This document shows, piece after piece, positions 38,334 to 48,881 of a stretch of DNA of 64,000 nt (positions within the stretch are counted from its first letter, which is position 1; each line of letters starts with the position of its first letter). Below the pieces are notes generated by a model, which made no database searches, was not told the origin of the DNA, and worked only from the letters and a program-made list of their open reading frames with translations. Source of the stretch: Kordiimonas sp. GTDB lineage: Bacteria > Pseudomonadota > Alphaproteobacteria > Sphingomonadales > Emcibacteraceae. The translations under genes and the position numbers were made by a program. Where the stretch lies: contig PADB01000011.1 in the NCBI GenBank assembly GCA_002700365.1, positions 1 to 64,000 on the forward strand, written 5' to 3'.

Positions 38334-39640
38334 GCGCCTTTTCCCCGCGGGAGATTGTCTCCGAACTAGATCGTTATATTATTGGTCAAAAGGCCGCCAA
38401 ACGCGCCGTGGCCATTGCCTTGCGTAATCGCTGGCGTCGCCAGCAACTTCCCGATGATCTGCGCGAAGAAGTCCTGCCTAAAAATATTCTTATGATCGGC
38501 CCCACAGGCGTGGGCAAGACAGAAATTTCCCGCCGTCTGGCAAAACTGGCCGATGCACCCTTCATCAAGGTGGAAGCCACTAAATTCACAGAGGTCGGCT
38601 ATGTGGGCCGTGATGTGGAACAAATCATCCGTGATCTGATGGAAGTGGCCTTGAACTTGGTGCGTGATCGCCGCCGCCGCGAGGTACAGGCCAAGGCTGA
38701 GTTACTGGTGGAAGAACGTTTATTGGATGCACTGGTCGGCGAAAATGCCTCTGACGATACCCGGCAGAAATTCCGTAAAATGCTGCGTGAAGAACAAATG
38801 GAAGACAAGGAAGTGGAAATTGAGGTCAATGACCACAGTGCCGGACAAATGCCGACCTTTGAAATTCCGGGCATGCCGGGGGCCAGCATGGGGATGCTGA
38901 ATCTCAATGACATTATGGGCAAGGCCTTTTCCACCCGCACACAAAAAAAACGTATGACAGTACGCGACGCCCGCGATGTTTTATTGACCGATGAAGGTGA
39001 TAAACTGCTGGACGAAGAAATCATCACCCGTGAGGCCTTAGACGCTGTTGAACAAACCGGTATCGTCTTTATTGATGAAATCGACAAAATCGCCGGACGC
39101 GAAGACCGTCGTGGTGGCGAAGTCAGCCGTGAAGGCGTGCAACGTGATCTGTTGCCACTCATCGAAGGCTCCACAGTCGCTACCAAATACGGGTCTATCA
39201 AAACAGATCATATTTTGTTTATTGCCTCCGGCGCGTTTAGTTTGGCCAAACCATCCGACCTCCTGCCGGAATTGCAGGGGCGCTTGCCCATTCGGGTTGA
39301 GCTGGACGCACTCACCGATGCCGAATTCATCCGTATTCTCACAGAACCGGAAAACAGCCTGATCCGTCAGTATGTGGCCTTGATGGGCACCGAAGATGTC
39401 ACCCTGACATTCACAGACGATGGCATTAACGAAATTGCCCGCGTGTCTGCCAATCTGAACGAAACCGTGGAAAATATCGGCGCGCGCCGCCTGCATACGG
39501 TTTTGGAACGGGTCTTGGAAGAAGTGTCGTTCACCGCCACCGATCAGCCGGGGACCGAAATCACCATCGATGCGGCCTTTGTCAAAGACAATATCGGCGC
39601 ACTCAGCGGCGATACTGACCTGTCAAAGTTCATTCTGTAG
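38330..39640 (+). CDS. hslU: HslU ATPase (unfoldase of HslUV)
   Basis: 436 residues, AAA+ protein. N-terminus [16 protein letters not shown], Walker [10 protein letters not shown] (about 60-68), pore loop GYVGRDVE, Walker [11 protein letters not shown], sensor/arginine region [13 protein letters not shown], and C-terminus ending LSKFIL, the tail that docks into HslV. Translationally coupled to hslV. Confidence 0.98.
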   Translation: MSAFSPREIVSELDRYIIGQKAAKRAVAIALRNRWRRQQLPDDLREEVLPKNILMIGPTGVGKTEISRRLAKLADAPFIKVEATKFTEVGYVGRDVEQIIRDLMEVALNLVRDRRRREVQAKAELLVEERLLDALVGENASDDTRQKFRKMLREEQMEDKEVEIEVNDHSAGQMPTFEIPGMPGASMGMLNLNDIMGKAFSTRTQKKRMTVRDARDVLLTDEGDKLLDEEIITREALDAVEQTGIVFIDEIDKIAGREDRRGGEVSREGVQRDLLPLIEGSTVATKYGSIKTDHILFIASGAFSLAKPSDLLPELQGRLPIRVELDALTDAEFIRILTEPENSLIRQYVALMGTEDVTLTFTDDGINEIARVSANLNETVENIGARRLHTVLERVLEEVSFTATDQPGTEITIDAAFVKDNIGALSGDTDLSKFIL

Positions 39641-39677
39641 GTCAGCGCGACTTGTATATCAGCACGACGAGGACCAC

Positions 39678-39710
39678 AAAAAAGCCCGGGTTTTAACCCG
39701 GGCTTTTTTT
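39678..39710. terminator. Bidirectional terminator between hslU and tRNA-Ala
   Basis: AAAAAAGCCCGGG - TTTTAA - CCCGGGCTTTTTTT, a perfect stem flanked by A- and T-runs, eight bases before the 3' end of the tRNA gene on the other strand. Confidence 0.92.
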
Positions 39711-39717
39711 GAAGAAA

Positions 39718-39793
39718 TGGTGGAGCTAAGCGGGATCGAACCGCTGACCTCTACACTGCCAGTGTAGCGCTCTCCCAGCTGAGCTATAGCCCC
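39718..39793 (-). tRNA. tRNA-Ala (anticodon GGC)
   Basis: 76 nt with encoded CCA. Acceptor stem GGGGCTA/TAGCTCC, D-arm with AGCTCAGCTGGGAGAGC, anticodon stem CTACA/TGTAG with loop CTGGCAG (anticodon GGC), and T-arm GGTTCGATCCC. All positions fit an alanine tRNA. Confidence 0.96.
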
Positions 39794-39850
39794 TCACCAA
39801 TTATAGGCTCCCTGTTTATAACAAGAGGAAACAGGTGAGCGGAACTTAAT

Positions 39851-39882
39851 AATCTTCCCCCCAAAGATCAAGGGGGAAGATT
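39851..39882. terminator. Strong hairpin, terminator-like
   Basis: AATCTTCCCCC and GGGGGAAGATT form an 11-bp stem. The T-run lies on the + strand (TTGTTTTTT), yet the gene that would use it (TIGR02300) is read leftwards and gets only ATTATTAAG after the stem. Direction is therefore unclear. Confidence 0.55.
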
Positions 39883-39890
39883 GTTTTTTA

Positions 39891-40220
39891 CTAATCGTTG
39901 TCCGGTTTTACCACTGGTGCGACCACGTCAGAGACATCTGTATCGTCATCGTCTTCATCCAAAAGGCCAGAATCGTCAACATCCACGTCAACATCGACTT
40001 CGATGTCATCATCGAGTACGTCTTCGTCTTCGGCCTCTTCAACTTTTGCGTCAGGCTTGGCAATTTGCTGTGGCTGCTGCTTACTTTTCAACACCACTTC
40101 CGGAGCAAACTGGGCACCACAACTAATGCAGGTAATCGGGTCATCTTTACCCAGGTCATAAAAACGCGTACCGCATTTTGGACATTGTCGCTTTGTCCCC
40201 CATTCCGGTTCAGCCATCAT
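39891..40220 (-). CDS. TIGR02300 family (FYDLG/FYDLN acidic) zinc-ribbon protein
   Basis: 109 residues. Zinc ribbon CPKCGTRFYDLG...CISCG (about 12-37), then a Gln/Lys linker and a strongly acidic tail (about 62-100) of alternating Asp, Val and Glu. The family is nearly restricted to alphaproteobacteria and has no proven role. ATG at 40220 or 40217 after AGGAG. Confidence 0.9.
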   Translation of the reverse strand: MMAEPEWGTKRQCPKCGTRFYDLGKDDPITCISCGAQFAPEVVLKSKQQPQQIAKPDAKVEEAEDEDVLDDDIEVDVDVDVDDSGLLDEDDDDTDVSDVVAPVVKPDND

Positions 40221-40360
40221 TATTCTCCTAGCACCAATCAGCGTCTCTTGTTTTTCAGGACGCCGGAAATTTATAAATCCAATATTTGCCTCTCCAATGC
40301 CATGTTATTTTCGAACTGTCAAAACCTAATCACATGGTCGGGGGCTTTTCCCTTCTAAAA

Positions 40361-40392
40361 TTCGATTTGTATCATGTTCGATTTGTATCATG
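40361..40392. repeat. Perfect 16-bp tandem duplication upstream of aroA
   Basis: TTCGATTTGTATCATG occurs twice with no gap (40361-40376 and 40377-40392), about 110 bp before the aroA start, in a 284-bp gap without a gene. Could be paired binding sites or a slippage duplication. Confidence 0.85.
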
Positions 40393-40504
40393 GGGGGATC
40401 GTTTATATATCAGTAAGAAAGGCATTTATAAAAGCCCTTCACCTTTTAACGTAACTTTGCCATAACGGATCACAATTTCTGACCCTTCTGCAAGGATTAA
40501 GGCC

Positions 40505-41848
40505 GTGACAACGCTGCGTTCCCAAAAACCAATTCCGACCTCAGGTGGCCTAAAAGGCCGTTTGCGTGTCCCCGGTGATAAATCTATTTCCCATCGCGCC
40601 CTGATTATGGGGGCATTAGCAGTTGGGGAAACCACCATTGCCGGCCTGCTGGAAGGGGAAGATGTCCTGGGGACTGCGGCCTGTCTTCAGGCATTAGGGG
40701 CAGACATTTATAAAGACGATCAAGATTGCTGGCATGTGCATGGTGTGGGCATCGGCGGATTACGGCCCCCTGAGAATGTACTGGATATGGGCAATTCTGG
40801 CACCGGCGTGCGGCTTATGATGGGGCTGCTGGCCACCCACCCGCTGACCGCAACATTCAGCGGCGATGCGTCTTTAAGTAAGCGCCCCATGGGCCGCGTT
40901 GTGACGCCTTTGACGCTGTTTGGGGCACATTTTCATGGGCGCGATGGTAATATGCTGCCCATCACGGTGACCGGGGCGACAATGCCTCTTCCCGTTTCAT
41001 ATGAATTACCCGTTGCTTCCGCACAGGTTAAATCCGCAATTATGCTGGCCGCCCTCAACACCCCCGGTGTGACAACTGTCATCGAAAACACCCCTACCCG
41101 TGACCATACGGAGCGTATGTTCGAATATTTCGGTGTGTCTCTTGACCTGCAACCTTTGGAGGGGGGGACAGGCCGCCGTATCAAGGTCACCGGGCAACCG
41201 GAACTTGTCGCCCGTGATTTAAAGGTTCCGACAGACCCGTCGTCCGCCGCCTTTGCGATTGTTGCGGCCCTGATTACCCCTGATTCCGAATTGACCATCG
41301 AACATGTGGGTCTCAACCCGGCGCGGATTGGCCTGTTCACCACATTACAGGACATGGGGGCCGATATTACTTATGCAAACAAACGCGAAGAATGTGGTGA
41401 ACCCGTTGCGGATATCGTCGTACGCACATCTGCGCTCAAGGGGGTCACTGTCCCGCCAGAGCGGGCCCCCTCCATGATCGATGAATATCCAGTCCTTTGT
41501 GTTGCTGCCGCCGCGGCCACCGGACAAACTGTCATGCGGGGACTGGAAGAATTACGCGTTAAGGAAAGCGATCGTATCGCCGTTATGGTCACCGGGCTTA
41601 AGGCTTGTGGTGTTCAGGTGGAAGAACACGAAGACGGCATGACCGTGAGCGGCAATCCGGACCGCCCCGTTATCGGCGGTGCCTGCGTTGAAACACATCT
41701 GGATCACCGTATTGCCATGTCCTTTCTCATGCTTGGCCTGATAAGCGATGCCCCTATTGACGTAGATGACGGGAGTGTCATTAATACCAGCTTCCCGAAT
41801 TTTGTAACCTTGATGAACGGGCTGGGCACCAATATTTCGATTATGTAG
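40505..41848 (+). CDS. aroA: 3-phosphoshikimate 1-carboxyvinyltransferase (EPSP synthase, class II)
   Basis: 447 residues, GTG start after AAGGATTAAGG. Sixth step of the shikimate pathway. It resembles the CP4-type (class II) enzymes: [40 protein letters not shown] and TRDHTERMF. At the position where CP4 has Ala100, this protein has Gly (GNSGTGVR), as in typical inhibitor-sensitive enzymes. cmk follows after 12 bp, and rpsA after that. Confidence 0.97.
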   Translation: MTTLRSQKPIPTSGGLKGRLRVPGDKSISHRALIMGALAVGETTIAGLLEGEDVLGTAACLQALGADIYKDDQDCWHVHGVGIGGLRPPENVLDMGNSGTGVRLMMGLLATHPLTATFSGDASLSKRPMGRVVTPLTLFGAHFHGRDGNMLPITVTGATMPLPVSYELPVASAQVKSAIMLAALNTPGVTTVIENTPTRDHTERMFEYFGVSLDLQPLEGGTGRRIKVTGQPELVARDLKVPTDPSSAAFAIVAALITPDSELTIEHVGLNPARIGLFTTLQDMGADITYANKREECGEPVADIVVRTSALKGVTVPPERAPSMIDEYPVLCVAAAAATGQTVMRGLEELRVKESDRIAVMVTGLKACGVQVEEHEDGMTVSGNPDRPVIGGACVETHLDHRIAMSFLMLGLISDAPIDVDDGSVINTSFPNFVTLMNGLGTNISIM

Positions 41849-41860
41849 GGAGACATTCTC

Positions 41861-42505
41861 ATGCCGGTGATTGCAATCGACGGCCCTGCTGCGTCTGGCA
41901 AGGGAACATTGGCCCGTAAACTGGCTTCCCATTTGGACTATGCCCATCTTGATACAGGGGCGCTTTATCGCGCCGTAGGACTTGCCGTATTGCATGCGGG
42001 TGGGGATCCTGCCTGCGAATCAGATGCGCTGGCCGCGGTGCCTAAATTGGCACAAATGGACCTCGACAGCGAAGATTTACGTAACGAATCAACCGGAAAA
42101 GCTGCATCCGAAGTCGCCGCCCATAACGGCCTGAGACAGGCATTACTGGAATTTCAACGCAATTTCGCGGCAATGCCCCCACAGGGACAGGCCGGCGCCG
42201 TACTGGATGGCCGTGATATTGGCACTGTGATCTGCCCCGATGCCGACATCAAAATATTTGTAATCGCAGACGTTGAAACCCGCGCTCAGCGGCGGTTTGA
42301 CGAACTTTCCGCCAAAGGGGAAAGCCTTCCGGATTATGCCACAATCCTCTCACAGCTTAAAGAACGGGACCACCGGGACCAAAACCGCAGCACAGCCCCA
42401 TTAAAACAGGCTGATGACGCCTACTTGCTAGACACCACAAATTCCGATATAGAAGCCGTGTTCGAATCAGCACTTACGCTGGTGAAGAAAAAGCTGGGTT
42501 TATAA
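41861..42505 (+). CDS. cmk: Cytidylate kinase
   Basis: 214 residues. Phosphorylates CMP and dCMP. P-loop IDGPAASGKGT (about 5-16), HLDTGALYRAVGLAV, LDGRDIGTVICPDADIK and the lid segment RDHRDQNRSTAPLK. Lies between aroA and rpsA, the usual order. Confidence 0.97.
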   Translation: MPVIAIDGPAASGKGTLARKLASHLDYAHLDTGALYRAVGLAVLHAGGDPACESDALAAVPKLAQMDLDSEDLRNESTGKAASEVAAHNGLRQALLEFQRNFAAMPPQGQAGAVLDGRDIGTVICPDADIKIFVIADVETRAQRRFDELSAKGESLPDYATILSQLKERDHRDQNRSTAPLKQADDAYLLDTTNSDIEAVFESALTLVKKKLGL

Positions 42506-42677
42506 GATCCTGCCCTGACAAACAGGGTATGGTCTTTCTTTTGCTTTTTTACAGGACAATAACCCCTGTTTTGTTCCATGGGGGAACAGGCAGGATATCC
42601 GCCCTATTATAAGGACGACAAAGACCACCGGAGACAACCGGTTGGCCGGAATACAAAGTTAACCTTAAGGATACTTA
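42506..42677 (+). promoter_or_regulatory. rpsA leader region
   Basis: The 172 bp between cmk and rpsA hold a small stem CCCTG-ACAAA-CAGGG (42513-42527) followed by a T-rich stretch, which may be a weak terminator. Next come two competing stems around 42565-42590 (CCTGTT/AACAGG or GTTCC/GGAAC), and a TATTAT box near 42605 that could be a -10. Ribosomal S1 represses its own mRNA in E. coli, so such a leader is expected; the mechanism here is not shown. Confidence 0.4.
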
Positions 42678-44381
42678 ATGACTACTGAACAAGTAAACAT
42701 GCCTTCTACGGAAGATTTTGCAGCCCTTCTGGACGAAAGCTTTGGCGAAGAAGGTAAATTTGAAGGTCGTGTCGTAACAGGTACGATTGTTGCCATTGAA
42801 AAAGACGTCGCGATCATTGACGTTGGCATGAAAGCAGAGGGCCGCGTCCCTCTTAAAGAATTTAGTGCACCGGGCAGTGATGTAGAACTTTCCGCTGGCG
42901 ATCAGGTTGATGTGTTTGTCGACCGTTTTGAAAATGCCCGTGGGGAAGCTATTCTGTCCCGTGAAAAAGCCCGCCGCGAAGAAGCATGGGTTCTGCTTGA
43001 AAAAGCGCATGAAGCTGGCGAGCGTGTAGACGGTGTAATCTTTGGACGTGTGAAAGGCGGCTTTACCGTTGATCTGTCCGGCGCTGTGGCATTCCTGCCC
43101 GGCAGTCAGGTTGATATCCGTCCGATCCGCGATATCACACCATTGATGAATATCACACAGCCCTTCCAGATCCTGAAAATGGACCGTGCGCGCGGCAACA
43201 TTGTTGTTTCACGCCGCAGTATTCTGGAAGAAACACGCGCAGAACAACGTGCTGACCTTCTGGGTAATCTGGCCGAAGATCAGGTCGTTGAAGGTGTGGT
43301 TAAAAACATCACCGATTACGGTGCCTTTGTGGATCTTGGTGGTATTGACGGCCTGTTGCACGTTACTGACATTTCCTGGAAACGGATTAACCATCCGACA
43401 GAAGTCCTCACCATCGGCCAGACTGTTAAAGTACAAATCGTACGTATCAACCCGGATACACAGCGCATCAGCCTTGGCATGAAGCAGCTGGAAACAGATC
43501 CGTGGAACGGTATCGAAGCCAAATATCCTGTACGCTCTAAACTGACCGGCCGCGTGACTAACATCACCGATTACGGTGCCTTTGTAGAGCTAGAAGACGG
43601 CGTCGAAGGTCTGGTACACGTCTCTGAAATGAGCTGGGTGAAGAAAAATGTTCATCCCGGCAAGATCGTTTCCACCAGCCAGGAAGTCGAAGTGATGGTT
43701 CTGGAAGTCGATCCGGAAAAACGTCGTATTAGCCTGGGCCTGAAACAGTGCATGTCTAACCCATGGGAAGACTTCTCAGAAAAATTCCCACAAGGAACAG
43801 AAATCGAAGGCGAAGTGAAAAACATCACCGAATTTGGCCTGTTTATTGGTCTGGACGGCGATGTAGATGGCATGGTTCACCTGTCAGATCTGGACTGGAA
43901 CCGTTCCGGGGAAGAAGCCCTTGCTGAATTCAAAAAAGGTGACATCGTCAAAGCTGTCGTTCTGGATGTAGATACGGATAAAGAACGTATTAGTCTGGGT
44001 ATCAAACAGCTGGAAGGTGACCCGTTTGCTTCTGTCAGCAGCCTGAAGAAAGGGGCGACTGTCACCTGTACGGTAACGGATGTTCAGGAAAATGGTATTG
44101 AAGTTCAGTTGGCAGACAGTGAGATGAAATCTTACATTCGCCGCTCTGACCTGGCCCGTGATCGTGGTGACCAACGTCCTGATCGTTTCGCTGTTGGCGA
44201 CAAGATCGACGCGCAGATCATAAATATTGATCGCAGCGGCCGTCGTGTCAGCCTGTCTATCAAGGCTCTGGAAATCACAGAAGAGAAAGAAGCTGTTGCA
44301 CAATACGGTTCTTCAGACAGTGGTGCGAGCTTAGGTGATATCCTCGGCGCGGCGATGAAACAGGCCGAAGACGACAAATAA
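42678..44381 (+). CDS. rpsA: 30S ribosomal protein S1
   Basis: 567 residues with six S1 (OB-fold) domains. The four central repeats are recognisable by [53 protein letters not shown] and a degenerate fifth/sixth, each ending in RISLG-type strands. Binds mRNA leaders for initiation. The first domain binds the ribosome via S2 in well-studied homologues. Closed by a strong terminator. Confidence 0.98.
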   Translation: MTTEQVNMPSTEDFAALLDESFGEEGKFEGRVVTGTIVAIEKDVAIIDVGMKAEGRVPLKEFSAPGSDVELSAGDQVDVFVDRFENARGEAILSREKARREEAWVLLEKAHEAGERVDGVIFGRVKGGFTVDLSGAVAFLPGSQVDIRPIRDITPLMNITQPFQILKMDRARGNIVVSRRSILEETRAEQRADLLGNLAEDQVVEGVVKNITDYGAFVDLGGIDGLLHVTDISWKRINHPTEVLTIGQTVKVQIVRINPDTQRISLGMKQLETDPWNGIEAKYPVRSKLTGRVTNITDYGAFVELEDGVEGLVHVSEMSWVKKNVHPGKIVSTSQEVEVMVLEVDPEKRRISLGLKQCMSNPWEDFSEKFPQGTEIEGEVKNITEFGLFIGLDGDVDGMVHLSDLDWNRSGEEALAEFKKGDIVKAVVLDVDTDKERISLGIKQLEGDPFASVSSLKKGATVTCTVTDVQENGIEVQLADSEMKSYIRRSDLARDRGDQRPDRFAVGDKIDAQIINIDRSGRRVSLSIKALEITEEKEAVAQYGSSDSGASLGDILGAAMKQAEDDK

Positions 44382-44403
44382 ACCGTCGTCCATTTATGAA
44401 TTG

Positions 44404-44437
44404 AAAGCCCGGCCCCTAAACAGGCCGGGCTTTTTTA
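44404..44437 (+). terminator. Terminator of rpsA
   Basis: AAAGCCCGGCC - CCTAAACA - GGCCGGGCTTTTTT, 22 bp after the stop. Confidence 0.92.
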
Positions 44438-44501
44438 TGCCTTCTTTATTTTTCCCCTGATAGCACCGGGCCATAGCCACGCCACCTCCGGTCAATTCAC
44501 C

Positions 44502-44529
44502 TAGACAGCACCCTCGCCATACCTATAGT
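44502..44529 (+). promoter_or_regulatory. Candidate sigma-70 promoter for sppA
   Basis: TAGACA (44502-44507), 16 bp, TATAGT (44524-44529); two and one mismatches from consensus. Follows the rpsA terminator and precedes sppA by 60 bp. Confidence 0.35.
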
Positions 44530-44588
44530 ATGCGCGCTATATTCTGGCATATTCCAGTGACACTTTAATTTGGCATGGAGCATGTGGC

Positions 44589-45497
44589 ATGGCCCTTGAT
44601 CTTGACAGTCTTATTGACCGACGACGCTTGAAACGCAAACTAACCTTCTGGAGACTGGGCGCAATTATTGCGGTGGTCATTCTCTTGATCTTGTTACTGT
44701 CACAACAGGGAACCGCTGTCGGCGGGCCTTACCTTGCCCGTGTCACCATTGACGGCGTCATAATGGAAGATCAGAAACGTATAGATATGCTCCATGATGT
44801 CGCCCATGACAAAAATGCCAAAGCGTTGCTGGTGCATGTCAACAGCCCCGGGGGTGGCAGCACAGCCAGTGAAGAACTATACCATGCTCTGCGCCGTGTG
44901 GCGGCCCAGAAACCGGTTGTCATCACCATGGGGACATTAGCCGCGTCAGGTGGATATATCACGGCACTGGCCGGTGACCATATTTTTGCCCGGGATACCA
45001 CCATTACAGGCTCCATCGGCGTTATCATGCAATATACGGAATTTGGGGATTTGCTTGATAAAATTGGCGTGAGCATGGACCAAGTCAAAAGTGGTGCCAT
45101 AAAGGGGGAGCCCAGCGGTTATAAGCCGCTTTCCGATGAAGCCCGGACAATTTTTCAAACGATGATCGATGATAGCTATAACTGGTTTGTCGAACTGGTC
45201 GCTGATCGTCGCGCCATAGCCCCGGACCGTGCCCGCGAATTAGCAGACGGACGGGTATATACGGGTCGTCAGGCCCTCAGCGCGGGACTGATCGATTCTC
45301 TGGGCGGGCAGCATGATGCCCGCCTATGGTTGCAGGAAAATAAGGGAATCAGTCCGGATTTACCCCTGTTAGATGTGGATAAAACAGCCCAAGAGCGGCT
45401 TATGGAGGGTTTTTTTGCCTCAATAGGCGGAAAAATGCCCTTTTCTAAACCACTTAGCCTTGACGGCCTTGTTTCCCTTTGGCAACCTAACCAGTAA
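44589..45497 (+). CDS. sppA: Signal peptide peptidase SppA (short form)
   Basis: 302 residues. One N-terminal transmembrane helix (about 22-40) and a periplasmic serine-lysine protease domain: the substrate loop VNSPGGGS, catalytic Ser in AASGGYI (about 120) and catalytic Lys in SGAIKGEP (about 171). This is the short, single-domain type, unlike the double-length E. coli enzyme. Degrades cleaved signal peptides in the membrane. ihfB follows after 49 bp. Confidence 0.94.
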   Translation: MALDLDSLIDRRRLKRKLTFWRLGAIIAVVILLILLLSQQGTAVGGPYLARVTIDGVIMEDQKRIDMLHDVAHDKNAKALLVHVNSPGGGSTASEELYHALRRVAAQKPVVITMGTLAASGGYITALAGDHIFARDTTITGSIGVIMQYTEFGDLLDKIGVSMDQVKSGAIKGEPSGYKPLSDEARTIFQTMIDDSYNWFVELVADRRAIAPDRARELADGRVYTGRQALSAGLIDSLGGQHDARLWLQENKGISPDLPLLDVDKTAQERLMEGFFASIGGKMPFSKPLSLDGLVSLWQPNQ

Positions 45498-45546
45498 GAC
45501 AAAATATGAGGGACACCTTTCTAACCAATAAGGGAGAGGGGATGCC

Positions 45547-45831
45547 ATGATCAAATCAGAGCTAATTGCTCGTTTGGCCGAAGCAAATCCACATCTGTTT
45601 CAGCGCGATGTAGAGCGTATTGTTAACACAGTATTTGAAGAAATTTCTAATGCCCTTGCAGACGGGAACCGTGTAGAGCTGCGTGGTTTCGGTGCATTTT
45701 CCGTAAAGCATCGGCCCGCCCGTTCTGGACGTAATCCGCGGACAGGGGTGAAAGTAGATGTTCCCGAAAAATACGTACCGTATTTTAAAACCGGGAAAGA
45801 ACTGCGGGAACGTCTGAACGAGCACCTCTAA
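45547..45831 (+). CDS. ihfB: Integration host factor subunit beta
   Basis: 94 residues, HU/IHF fold. [15 protein letters not shown] at the N-terminus, [25 protein letters not shown] covering the DNA-intercalating arm (quoted in part: [12 protein letters not shown]), and [11 protein letters not shown] at the end. With IHF-alpha (encoded elsewhere) it bends DNA at specific sites. Located after rpsA and sppA as usual. Confidence 0.97.
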   Translation: MIKSELIARLAEANPHLFQRDVERIVNTVFEEISNALADGNRVELRGFGAFSVKHRPARSGRNPRTGVKVDVPEKYVPYFKTGKELRERLNEHL

Positions 45832-45851
45832 CGGTCGCGAAAAGGGTTCCC

Positions 45852-46166
45852 TTGCGTATTTTAGGCAGTTTGTTTGTTCTTATTTTTCTTGTGGCAATCG
45901 CAGCTATTGCGGTTGCCAACAGGCATGAGGTAATTTTTAGCCTTTCTCCTTTGCCTTTCGATATTACCTTGCCGGTATATTTGTTGATTTTTATCGGCCT
46001 GTTTCTGGGACTAATCGCTGGAGGCTTTGTATCCGTCATGGCACGTTGGCGATATCGCCGCCTGCTTCGTCGGCAGGACAAAGACATAAAACGTCTGGAA
46101 AAACAGCTTCAAACCTTGCCAACACCAACAGATCATGACAAAACCACAGCAAGACTTTCTGCCTGA
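45852..46166 (+). CDS. LapA/DUF1049 small membrane protein
   Basis: 104 residues with a TTG start at 45852 (AAGGG upstream). Two transmembrane helices (about 4-22 and 41-62), with the DUF1049 pattern IAVANRHEVIFSLSPLPFDITLP between them, then a basic coiled coil (RWRYRRLLRRQDKDIKRLEK). The E. coli homologue LapA acts with LapB in LPS assembly control; whether this applies here is unknown. Conserved position between ihfB and pyrF. Confidence 0.88.
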   Translation: MRILGSLFVLIFLVAIAAIAVANRHEVIFSLSPLPFDITLPVYLLIFIGLFLGLIAGGFVSVMARWRYRRLLRRQDKDIKRLEKQLQTLPTPTDHDKTTARLSA

Positions 46167-46217
46167 TTAAGGGGGATTACCCCCTGCAGAAACCAACATA
46201 AATAAGTGGTTTTTTAT

Positions 46218-46946
46218 ATGGTTCACATGGATATCGCCCCGCATAAGCGCATTTTATGTGCATTAGATACAACCGATCAGGAACAGGCGCTCTCATTGGC
46301 CCGTGACTTGTCCCCCTATGTCGGCGGCGTGAAATTGGGCTTAGAGTTTTTCTGCGCCCATGGGCCGGATGGCTTTGCCCGCATTGCCGACTGTGGCATG
46401 CCGATCTTTTTGGACCTGAAACTCCATGATATTCCAAATACCATCGCCAAAGCGATCAAATCGCTAAGCCCCTTACAACCCTTTATGATGACCATCCACG
46501 CGGGCGGAGGCCCAGCCATGATGAAAGCCGCCATAGACGCCGCGCAAGAGGCTACTGACAAGGCCAACCTGAAACGCGCCATGGTTGTCGGTGTGACGGT
46601 TCTCACCAGCATGGATCAAACCGATCTGGACGCCATCGGCATTCATCGCCCGCCTGCACAACAGGTTGAGATACTGGCACGCGCGGCACAGGAAGCGGGC
46701 CTGGACGGTGTTGTCTGTTCTTCACATGAAATAACCCGTCTGCGCAAAGCCTGCGACAATGATTTCCGCCTCATCGTGCCGGGCATCCGCCCGAAAGGCA
46801 GTGACAAAGGCGACCAGAAGCGTATTAAAACACCAGCAGAAGCCGTAAAGCTTGGTGCCGATTACCTTGTCATTGGCCGACCGATTACCATGGCGGCTGA
46901 TCCTGTTGCCGCGGCACAGCGTATAGCAACAGAACTCACACTCTGA
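46218..46946 (+). CDS. pyrF: Orotidine 5'-phosphate decarboxylase
   Basis: 242 residues from ATG at 46218 (AAGTGG upstream; GTG at 46206 and ATG at 46227 are alternatives). Last step of UMP synthesis. ILCALDTTD at the start, catalytic Lys/Asp cluster FLDLKLHDIPNT (about 72-83), phosphate loop VPGIRPKG and VIGRPI. trpF follows after 17 bp. Confidence 0.96.
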   Translation: MVHMDIAPHKRILCALDTTDQEQALSLARDLSPYVGGVKLGLEFFCAHGPDGFARIADCGMPIFLDLKLHDIPNTIAKAIKSLSPLQPFMMTIHAGGGPAMMKAAIDAAQEATDKANLKRAMVVGVTVLTSMDQTDLDAIGIHRPPAQQVEILARAAQEAGLDGVVCSSHEITRLRKACDNDFRLIVPGIRPKGSDKGDQKRIKTPAEAVKLGADYLVIGRPITMAADPVAAAQRIATELTL

Positions 46947-46963
46947 TATTCTGTGGACAAAAT

Positions 46964-47614
46964 ATGACCGACGCGAAAATATGTGGATTAACAACGCCAG
47001 AAGCAATCGCTGCTGCCGCGCGTAGCGGCGCCGGCTATATTGGTTTTGTATTTTTTCCACGCTCCCCGCGGAATATCTCCCCCGCCCGGGCCGCAACGTT
47101 AGCCCGCCATGTCCCCGCCCATATTAAAAAAGTCGGTGTTTTTGTCGATGCGGATGATGACTTTATCGCGGATGTCTTACAGCATGTTGACTTGGATATA
47201 CTACAATTACACGGTACAGAAACACCCGCGCGGGTCACGGAAATCAAAACACGCTTCCATAAACCCGTCATGAAAGCCATTGCGATTTCAGGGTCGGATG
47301 ATATTGCAACTATAAGTAGATATGATAATATATCTGACTACTTGCTGTTTGATGCCAAAGCCCCTAAAACAATGGAAAATGCGCTTCCTGGCGGTAATGG
47401 CCTGATTTTTGACTGGACACTTTTGGCAAACAAAAAATGGCAAAGCCCGTGGATGTTATCCGGGGGGCTAGATGCAGAAAATGTCCGCACCGCGATTAAC
47501 ATCAGTAAGGCGGACATCGTTGATGTTTCGTCCGGTGTGGAAAGCACACCCGGCGTTAAGGACCTGCATAAGATCAGCACTTTCTTAGACCAGGTCATAG
47601 CATCGGATCAGTAA
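46964..47614 (+). CDS. trpF: Phosphoribosylanthranilate isomerase
   Basis: 216 residues, (beta/alpha)8 barrel. Third committed step of tryptophan synthesis. KICGLTTPEA with the catalytic Cys, GFVFFPRSPRNI, LQLHGTETPARV, and the C-terminal phosphate-binding VDVSSGVESTPGVKD. First of the trpF-trpB-trpA run; trpB starts 12 bp after the stop. Confidence 0.96.
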   Translation: MTDAKICGLTTPEAIAAAARSGAGYIGFVFFPRSPRNISPARAATLARHVPAHIKKVGVFVDADDDFIADVLQHVDLDILQLHGTETPARVTEIKTRFHKPVMKAIAISGSDDIATISRYDNISDYLLFDAKAPKTMENALPGGNGLIFDWTLLANKKWQSPWMLSGGLDAENVRTAINISKADIVDVSSGVESTPGVKDLHKISTFLDQVIASDQ

Positions 47615-47626
47615 TAGGACATACAC

Positions 47627-48853
47627 ATGGCAGACCACAATATTGCAGGCAGCAACAGTCTTCGCAACGCGCCAACTGAAGAGGGACATTTCGGTATCTT
47701 TGGCGGCCGTTTTGTCGCTGAAACGCTCATGCCACTGATCCTTGAACTGGAACAGGCCTATAATAATGCCAAAAATGATCCCGCCTTTCAGACAGAATTC
47801 GCCTATCTTTTAGATAAATATGTGGGACGCCCCAGCACACTATATTATGCGGAACGCCTGACAGAACACTTAGGCGGCGCAAAAATATATTTCAAACGCG
47901 AAGAGCTCAACCACACAGGTGCCCATAAAATTAATAACTGTATTGGCCAGATCCTGCTGGCAAGACGCATGGGTAAGAAACGTATCATCGCCGAAACCGG
48001 GGCCGGGCAACACGGTGTGGCCACCGCAACGGTTTGTGCGCGATTTGGTTTAAAGTGCGTTGTCTATATGGGCGCCAAAGACATTGAACGACAAAAGCCG
48101 AATGTTTTTCGTATGAAATTGTTGGGCGCCGATGTCGTGCCGGTAACGGCAGGCTCTGCCAGCCTAAAAGATGCCATGAACGAAGCCATGCGCGACTGGG
48201 TCGCCAATGTCCATGACACATTTTACATCATTGGCACTGCCGCCGGGCCGCACCCTTATCCGGAAATGGTCCGCGACTTCCAATGTGTTATCGGTGACGA
48301 AATCCGCACACAGATTATGGACGCTGAAGGACGACTCCCAGACAGTCTTGTCGCCTGTATTGGCGGTGGTTCAAATGCCATTGGCACATTCCATCCTTTC
48401 TTAGATGAAGAACAAATTGACATTTATGCGGTAGAGGCCGCGGGTAAAGGCTTAGACACCCAAGAACATGCTGCCTCAATCGCGGGTGGAAAACCAGGCG
48501 TCCTGCATGGTAACCGCACCTATTTATTGATGGATGATGATGGCCAGATCAACGAAGCCCATAGCATTTCTGCTGGCCTCGATTACCCCGGTCTGGGGCC
48601 TGAACATGCCTGGCTTCATTCCATCGGTCGTGTCAATTATGTCTCTGCAACAGATCAGGAAGCCCTTGATGCGTTCCAGCTTTGCACCAAATTGGAAGGT
48701 ATTATTCCGGCACTGGAATGCGCCCATGCGTTGGCCTATATTTCCAAAATCGCCGGCACAAAGCCGAAAGATCATCTTATGGTCATGACTTTAAGCGGCC
48801 GGGGTGATAAAGACATATTCACCGTCGCTGATGCCTTAGGCACCGACCTGTAA
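47627..48853 (+). CDS. trpB: Tryptophan synthase beta chain
   Basis: 408 residues. PLP-dependent; the Schiff-base Lys is in [10 protein letters not shown] (about 99), phosphate-binding loop [15 protein letters not shown], and [14 protein letters not shown]. Condenses indole with serine. Confidence 0.98.
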   Translation: MADHNIAGSNSLRNAPTEEGHFGIFGGRFVAETLMPLILELEQAYNNAKNDPAFQTEFAYLLDKYVGRPSTLYYAERLTEHLGGAKIYFKREELNHTGAHKINNCIGQILLARRMGKKRIIAETGAGQHGVATATVCARFGLKCVVYMGAKDIERQKPNVFRMKLLGADVVPVTAGSASLKDAMNEAMRDWVANVHDTFYIIGTAAGPHPYPEMVRDFQCVIGDEIRTQIMDAEGRLPDSLVACIGGGSNAIGTFHPFLDEEQIDIYAVEAAGKGLDTQEHAASIAGGKPGVLHGNRTYLLMDDDGQINEAHSISAGLDYPGLGPEHAWLHSIGRVNYVSATDQEALDAFQLCTKLEGIIPALECAHALAYISKIAGTKPKDHLMVMTLSGRGDKDIFTVADALGTDL

Positions 48854-48881
48854 TGGTTTTAATTTCAGACGGAACCAATTA

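Noticed and set aside
39570-39767. + strand frame running through the hslU terminator and tRNA-Ala
   Set aside because: It crosses a strong terminator and a structured tRNA gene.
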